Shown here piece after piece: positions 33,741 through 38,632 of a stretch of 38,632 bases of DNA. Location of the stretch: IMG/VR virus record IMGVR_UViG_3300009488_000034, positions 1 to 38,632 of that record. One strand, given 5' to 3'. The notes beneath the pieces were generated by a model. It was not told the origin of the DNA. It saw only the letters and a list, made by a program, of their open reading frames with translations, and did not search any database. Positions within the stretch are counted from its first letter, which is position 1; each line of letters opens with the position of its first letter. This DNA comes from a virus. Position numbers and translations under genes: made by a program.

Positions 33741-34421
33741 ATGGCTGTTTTACCTCAAGGTGATTATTCGACACAAGGGATAGTTGGTAGGATGCAAGCT
33801 GCTTTAGGGCCAACTTTTCGTCAAACTTCTCAGGCTGTCCGGCAAGCTGCGGGCGGGGCAGCTCGACGAAGGGGTATATTCGGCGCTGCCGACATTGCAT
33901 CACAGGCTACTCAACCTCTTGGCGCACAGCTAGGCAGGGCTGCCGCTCAAGCTGGAGTAGCTGGCGAACAGTTGGGAGCGCGGTTTGAACAGCAGGCAAG
34001 AGATTTGGAATTTCAACGAGAACGATTGGCGCAGCAAAAGGGGTTGGAGGAAGCTCGTCTTGCAGAGATAATGGCCGGGAGGCAACAGCGCGGCCAGCTA
34101 GCCTTACTTCCCCACACAGGTTTTACTCAAGAAATGTTGCAGAGCTTGGGCTACCCTGGTACGCCACGAGAACCATTTGGCCCTCAATTCGAGTTGGGTC
34201 AATTCCAAAGGAGCCTTGAACAACAGCAAAGACAGGGACAGCTCCCAGGCATACCTTTCGCTGGTGGACGTTTCGGAGGAGGGCAACAAGGCTTGAATGC
34301 TCAACAGAGTTTGATGTTATCAAGAATGTATCCTGGTAGTAGTAGAGCATTCAGGATGCAGCAAGCACAGAACTTGGGGCTTATGGGCGGGCCAATACAG
34401 CCAGGACAATTTGCAAGATAA
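33741..34421 (+). CDS. Ala/Gln/Gly-rich probable internal virion protein (226 aa)
   Basis: I chose ATG 33741, seven bases after AAAGGGGG (33726-33733); ATG 33735 is too close. The product is rich in Ala, Gln, Gly and Arg with a GRMQAALGPTFRQTSQAVRQAAGGAARR helix, an Ala-rich helix pair, and a Gln-rich C terminus. This composition is common in ejected internal proteins of podoviruses (gp7/gp20-type). Its location before a larger charged protein and the polyvalent protein supports this. No catalytic motif is visible. Confidence 0.6.
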   Translation: MAVLPQGDYSTQGIVGRMQAALGPTFRQTSQAVRQAAGGAARRRGIFGAADIASQATQPLGAQLGRAAAQAGVAGEQLGARFEQQARDLEFQRERLAQQKGLEEARLAEIMAGRQQRGQLALLPHTGFTQEMLQSLGYPGTPREPFGPQFELGQFQRSLEQQQRQGQLPGIPFAGGRFGGGQQGLNAQQSLMLSRMYPGSSRAFRMQQAQNLGLMGGPIQPGQFAR

Positions 34422-34433
34422 GGGGGTGAGATA

Positions 34434-35633
34434 ATGGCCGTTCAGAGGGTTATAGGTGCAGTAGAAGAACGGATGAGGGCGGTAAGACGACTCGAAAAAG
34501 AAGAGGAACGGAGGAGAAAGAAAGCCAGCGATAGATCCTCTCTTATAAGAGCAGAAATATCCCGCCGAGGTCGGGGAGCTGCCTCAAGAGCCTATCAGCA
34601 TGCAAAGCAACGAGAAAAGGATCGGTTAGTAGAGGATATTCTGCAAACCATTGTTGCAGGTGAACCAATGGGTAGATTTGCAGCAACGCAACCCGAGATC
34701 AGAAACTTTGCTATCTCTGAGGAGGAACAGGTGGCGCGGCCCCCAGGCGCTCCGGGCCGTACTCGTGGTGAGGAACTAGCCTACATCAAACCGTCACATC
34801 TTAAAAGGCTAAGAGCGAAAGGTATCAGGCGGGTAAGCATTGAAGGTGGGAAAATCTCACCAGACGCAAAAACGCTGAATACTTTAAGGCTCCTGCAGGA
34901 TGGAAGAATACCAGTTGAAGAGGGTGATCCGAATCAACTCCAGCTTGGCAGATTAGGGCAGCCCCCACCGCTATCTACTGACCAAGCGCAAGACATAATG
35001 CGAACTGGCAGAATGCCAGAACAAGCTCAAGCAGGTGGTCAGTTTATGCAAGAGCCCATATTCACCCCTGGGCAGCGGGAAGATTTGAGAGGTCTATACG
35101 GTCAGTTTGAACCAACACCTCTTGAACAACCTGAGACTGATCTGACTCAATGGGCTCAACAGTTTGTGGGTGAACCGCAGCCAGCTACACCACCCGAAAA
35201 CATACAAGCCTTGTGGCAAAGTTTGCAAGAGGGTGGGGCCAAACAAAAACCAGCAAAACTCATCACCGTATTTAAGACGGATGAAAATGCAATAGGTCCC
35301 CGAACAATGAGAGTACCTGATGTTGGAGGCCATCCCCCTAGAGGATATGAATTCAAAGAGGAAAAGAAAGGGGGTACTGTGACTTTTGAGGACGCAGAGA
35401 AAGAACTTAAACGCAGAACTAGAGGTGGTGGTGGAGGGATAGCTGGACAAAGAGGAGCCCCGATGGTTGAGGGTGATGAACGCTTAACACCTCCAGGCCC
35501 AGGTGCAACAGAGGAAGAATGGGCAAGATACTATTGGGAGCTAGCGAGAATGAGATTAAAGGGAGCATCACCATCGCAGATCGCAGCCGAAGCACGTAGG
35601 CTAGCGGCCCAAGGTGGAATGCAAATAGGATAG
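34434..35633 (+). CDS. Charged probable internal virion protein (399 aa)
   Basis: The ATG at 34434 follows AAGGGGGTGA. The 399-residue product begins with a strongly basic and acidic coiled coil (RMRAVRRLEKEEERRRKK), followed by Pro/Gln-rich, mostly disordered sequence, then a Gly-rich patch (RTRGGGGGIAGQRG) and a C-terminal helix pair (EEEWARYYWELARMRLKGASPSQIAAEARRLAAQGG). The C-terminal pattern occurs in phage ejection or tape-like proteins. It is probably packaged in the virion and ejected with DNA; the sequence does not prove that. Confidence 0.58.
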   Translation: MAVQRVIGAVEERMRAVRRLEKEEERRRKKASDRSSLIRAEISRRGRGAASRAYQHAKQREKDRLVEDILQTIVAGEPMGRFAATQPEIRNFAISEEEQVARPPGAPGRTRGEELAYIKPSHLKRLRAKGIRRVSIEGGKISPDAKTLNTLRLLQDGRIPVEEGDPNQLQLGRLGQPPPLSTDQAQDIMRTGRMPEQAQAGGQFMQEPIFTPGQREDLRGLYGQFEPTPLEQPETDLTQWAQQFVGEPQPATPPENIQALWQSLQEGGAKQKPAKLITVFKTDENAIGPRTMRVPDVGGHPPRGYEFKEEKKGGTVTFEDAEKELKRRTRGGGGGIAGQRGAPMVEGDERLTPPGPGATEEEWARYYWELARMRLKGASPSQIAAEARRLAAQGGMQIG

Positions 35634-35639
35634 GTAACT

Positions 35640-38632
35640 ATGCCCTTAGAAGATTACTTCCAGCAATTCGAGCGCGACGAAACTACTGCGCAGCAAAAAG
35701 TAGCGGGTCGTTCAATGCAGGATATTATTGAGCCCCCTGTTCAAGCAGGTACGTTAATCTTAAAACGGCCTACTGATCCTGTGCGAACAGGTACACAGTT
35801 GCGCAACCCTACATTACAGCAACAATTTCAAATGCTGGAAAACGAGGAACGAGAACGGCAAGATCCTACTGGCATGAACTTTATCAAGGAGTTAGCCAAG
35901 CGCCCGATAGCTGGAGCTTACCAAACATATAGGGGCTTGGGACAGATGCTAAGAGCCGTTAGTGAACCCTTTGAGAAGGACGCTAAAGGCCGTATCATTG
36001 ATCCGAGAGCCCATATGTGGGCCGAAGCAGGTAGGAAAGCAGAGGCACAGGCTGATAGATGGCTACAGCATCCTTGGATACAAGCGCCCGAAGCATGGCG
36101 TGAACCTATTGAGTGGGCAGACGTAGAGGAAGATGCTCAAGTAGATTTCGCCAAAAGAATAGAGCAAGGTGAGCATCCATATCTGGCCCAAGCAGGTTCT
36201 TGGAGAACATCGCTTAGAAAGAATGCTCCTCGTCTAGCCGCTGTGACCGCAGAGGCTTCAACATCAATGGTGATTGCCTTTGGTGCAGGCTTTCTTACAG
36301 GTCAATACTGGCTCGGCCCTGCAATCTTAGGTCTTGCCGAAGCTGGTCCCATTTATGACAGAGCTTTGGAGGCTGGAGTTGATCCTTATGTAGCATCATC
36401 AGTAGGTGTTGTTTCCGCTGCCGTGATTGGCGCTCTGGAAATGTTACCAGTAGAAGTGTTGCTAAGATATGGTGGAAAGAGAAGAATTATAGCAGCACTC
36501 CGAAGTGGTACGGCTGAAATGACCCAGGAATTATTGCAGAATCTTTACAGTAATACAGTTGAGCATTACGGATGGGATAAAACGCAAGAGATATGGGAAG
36601 GTGCTTTTGAGAGTGCAGTTTCATCATTCTTACTTGGTTCAGGAGCGGGTGTACTATCTCCCGAATATCAACAACAGGCCAGGAAGCATGAAGAGTCAAG
36701 AGAGCCCCCCCCAATAGAGTTATCTGAGGTATTTGAAGAGCCAGCGATTGAACTTGATGAGCCAGCATTTCCACCTCACCCAACAAAAGTAGTTGACGAT
36801 CCCGGCCTTTACATAAGAGCAAGAAAAGATTCGCCTGTCTTTATGTCATTTCGTGGCGCTTCTATGAATTTGGAGAAGGCTAGTAAAGAAGTAGGCAGGC
36901 CGCACGAACTCGTAACGATTTTGAATGACAAGAATGAACCTATTGGTTGGGGCTTATGGTCTGCACCTGCAGCCGTTCCCGAAGCTGGCGATGTAGAAGG
37001 TGTTGAGCCTACTCCAGAAGAAGAAGCAGCTCCCCCCACCATAGATCAAGAGATAGAGGATATAACTGATGAAGAGATAGACGATCTCCTTGAACCAACC
37101 CCCGAAGGTGAAGCCCCCGAAGCCCCACCATTATCTACACCAACTATCTCTGTCAAGTTAGCCGAAGTCCTCCAACAGACAGAGGAAAGTGTCGTTGATG
37201 AATTCAATAATGTAACCCCACCTGACCTTGACATAAATACACCTGTTTCACCAGAGGGAGAGCTTCATGTTAAAAGGCCAGATGGGAGTATGGTCACAGT
37301 AGAGAATGCTACTGATCCCGAATTAGAAGAAATTGTCAGACGCAGGAGACAGCAGGTTCTACAACTCTGGCCGCAATTAGGCAAGGGCTTGGGTGACGTT
37401 CCTATGTTGGTAAAAAGCCGTGTCGAATCTCTGATCCGAGCCGAGAATGAGATTGTCAGACGCAGGGATGAAATTGAAGCTCCCGAGCCTACTCCCGATA
37501 TTGACTATGGCACACCTGCAGAACTGAATGTAGGTATGCTGACTGAGATGTTCCTGCAAAGACTGAGAGAAGGTCAAACTGATCTTAATAAAGTTAAGTT
37601 ACAGCAAATCGTGGCAGCACAGTTAGGCATGACTCGTGGCGAGCTGCTAGCATCAGAAGGCTTTCTACACAAACCGATTGAAGAGGCGTTTGAATACGCC
37701 ATTGTCAAGCGGGCTCGTGAGATTATCAGCGACCTTGGACACCCGACCATACCCGCTCCCGCTATCTATGAAGAGCTAAAAGCTCTCTATGAATCACAAC
37801 CACGATTGGCAACACGAACAGGTATTAGCATACAGACTCAGCAATACTCTACACCTGTGCATCTAGCTTACTTGATGCAGGTAATGACTGAAACTGATGG
37901 ACAAACCACGGTGTATGAGCCCACCGCTGGTACAGGCATGCTCCTTACTACCACAACTCCTTCAAGAGTGCTGGCTAATGAATTAGTAAGGAGCAGGGCA
38001 GACATTCTCAGGGATCAGGGCTTTGTGGTTAGTGAGGAAGATGCTCGTGGCCGTATCATAGGTTCAACTTCCCAGGGCAGAATGGACGCGATGCTTGCTA
38101 ATCCTCCCTTTGGAAGTCAGCTAGCCGTAACTGTTGAAGATGTAAGAGTAATGAAACTAGAGCATCAGATCGTTATGGATGCTCTATTGGCCATGAAAGA
38201 TGATGGTAAGGCTGCTTTCTTAATCGGAGAGCATACATTTAAGAGGGGTGAAACTGAGCCCACCCGAGCCAGAAAGAACTTCCTGAATTGGCTTTACAGC
38301 AACTATAAGGTCATTGCAAATATAGAAATCCCTGGTAGTGAGTACGCTAGACAGGGAACTACATTTGATGTAACATTACACGTAGTCGATGGGCGTTTGG
38401 CCGAAGTGAATCCCAACCTCGGTTGGTGGACAGCTTTCGATCAAATGGTAAAAATCCAGAGCATTGACGAGCTTGCGCCCATTGCAGAGGAGATTGGCCG
38501 TGGCAGAGAACCAAGAGAAATTTTGGCTCCCGAAGGAGTTGAGGAAGTACCCCCTCGCGGTGAAGTTGTTGGGCCTCCTGTTGCACCCGAGCCAGAAGGT
38601 GTCGAAGAAGAATTACCGCCAGCTCCACCGCC
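35640..38632 (+). CDS. Polyvalent virion protein with N6-adenine methyltransferase domain (3' end outside window)
   Basis: The ATG at 35640 opens a frame with no stop to the window edge, at least 997 residues. Residues 1-200 are charged and helical. Residues about 201-280 are Ala/Gly-rich and hydrophobic, able to enter a membrane. An acidic, Pro-rich linker follows. Residues about 700-880 form an adenine-N6 methyltransferase domain: QQYSTPVHLAYLM, motif I EPTAGTGM (760-767) and catalytic NPPFG (821-825). This order matches large phage 'polyvalent' proteins, where the domain often precedes a Strawberry-notch-type helicase; none is visible before the edge. It may be ejected to modify or protect incoming DNA. 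Confidence 0.75.
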   Translation, partial: MPLEDYFQQFERDETTAQQKVAGRSMQDIIEPPVQAGTLILKRPTDPVRTGTQLRNPTLQQQFQMLENEERERQDPTGMNFIKELAKRPIAGAYQTYRGLGQMLRAVSEPFEKDAKGRIIDPRAHMWAEAGRKAEAQADRWLQHPWIQAPEAWREPIEWADVEEDAQVDFAKRIEQGEHPYLAQAGSWRTSLRKNAPRLAAVTAEASTSMVIAFGAGFLTGQYWLGPAILGLAEAGPIYDRALEAGVDPYVASSVGVVSAAVIGALEMLPVEVLLRYGGKRRIIAALRSGTAEMTQELLQNLYSNTVEHYGWDKTQEIWEGAFESAVSSFLLGSGAGVLSPEYQQQARKHEESREPPPIELSEVFEEPAIELDEPAFPPHPTKVVDDPGLYIRARKDSPVFMSFRGASMNLEKASKEVGRPHELVTILNDKNEPIGWGLWSAPAAVPEAGDVEGVEPTPEEEAAPPTIDQEIEDITDEEIDDLLEPTPEGEAPEAPPLSTPTISVKLAEVLQQTEESVVDEFNNVTPPDLDINTPVSPEGELHVKRPDGSMVTVENATDPELEEIVRRRRQQVLQLWPQLGKGLGDVPMLVKSRVESLIRAENEIVRRRDEIEAPEPTPDIDYGTPAELNVGMLTEMFLQRLREGQTDLNKVKLQQIVAAQLGMTRGELLASEGFLHKPIEEAFEYAIVKRAREIISDLGHPTIPAPAIYEELKALYESQPRLATRTGISIQTQQYSTPVHLAYLMQVMTETDGQTTVYEPTAGTGMLLTTTTPSRVLANELVRSRADILRDQGFVVSEEDARGRIIGSTSQGRMDAMLANPPFGSQLAVTVEDVRVMKLEHQIVMDALLAMKDDGKAAFLIGEHTFKRGETEPTRARKNFLNWLYSNYKVIANIEIPGSEYARQGTTFDVTLHVVDGRLAEVNPNLGWWTAFDQMVKIQSIDELAPIAEEIGRGREPREILAPEGVEEVPPRGEVVGPPVAPEPEGVEEELPPAPP

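Noticed and set aside
1-38632. tRNA genes, insertion sequences, integrase or attachment site
   Set aside because: I saw no cloverleaf, transposase, integrase or long terminal repeat. The window does not settle whether the phage is temperate.

Overview
The window looks like one long structural module of a tailed bacteriophage, or of a prophage or metagenomic phage contig. All convincing genes lie on the + strand, packed tightly, with stop/start overlaps (TAATG, TGATG, ATGA) and purine-rich bacterial ribosome binding sites such as AAGGAGGTGA at 24694-24703. Large terminase, portal, a scaffold-like protein, an HK97-type major capsid protein, a head-tail adaptor and a hub-like tail protein are present. 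No tape measure, sheath or tail-tube gene is visible, so a podovirus with P22-like organisation is the best fit. The host is a bacterium with a canonical anti-Shine-Dalgarno sequence. The GT9 (heptosyltransferase-type) homologues hint at Gram-negative ancestry but do not prove it.

Layout. 2-2387: end of a virion-associated protein and five small genes, including an exported FnIII-like protein, interrupted by a strong intrinsic terminator at 1374-1400. 2387-13429: one 11-kb gene for a 3,680-residue protein in which folded domains alternate with enormous serine-rich linkers carrying spaced Phe and Cys. 13439-18244: a coupled island of two GT9-like and two GT8/GT-A-like glycosyltransferases, two SAM-methyltransferase-like proteins and one small unknown. 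18202-23221: packaging genes (small structural protein, TerS candidate, TerL, membrane peptide, zinc protein, portal). 23208-26269: small zinc and basic proteins, a Lys/Pro-rich protein and the scaffold candidate. 26282-28395: major capsid protein, decoration-like protein and a small beta protein, separated by G-run/C-run hairpins. 28438-33738: head-tail adaptor, hub-like protein, Cys-rich protein and zinc-ribbon protein. 33741-38632: two probable internal virion proteins and the 5' part of a polyvalent protein carrying an adenine-N6 methyltransferase domain. That last gene runs off the window.

The most interesting reading is that the giant serine-rich protein and the glycosyltransferase/methyltransferase island form one system. 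The arrangement resembles bacterial serine-rich-repeat adhesins, whose genes sit next to dedicated O-glycosyltransferases, but here it is inside a phage virion operon. On this view the phage would make a sugar-coated, many-domain fibre or adhesin. The physical linkage, serine content and enzyme folds can be seen in the sequence. That the enzymes act on the fibre is inference.
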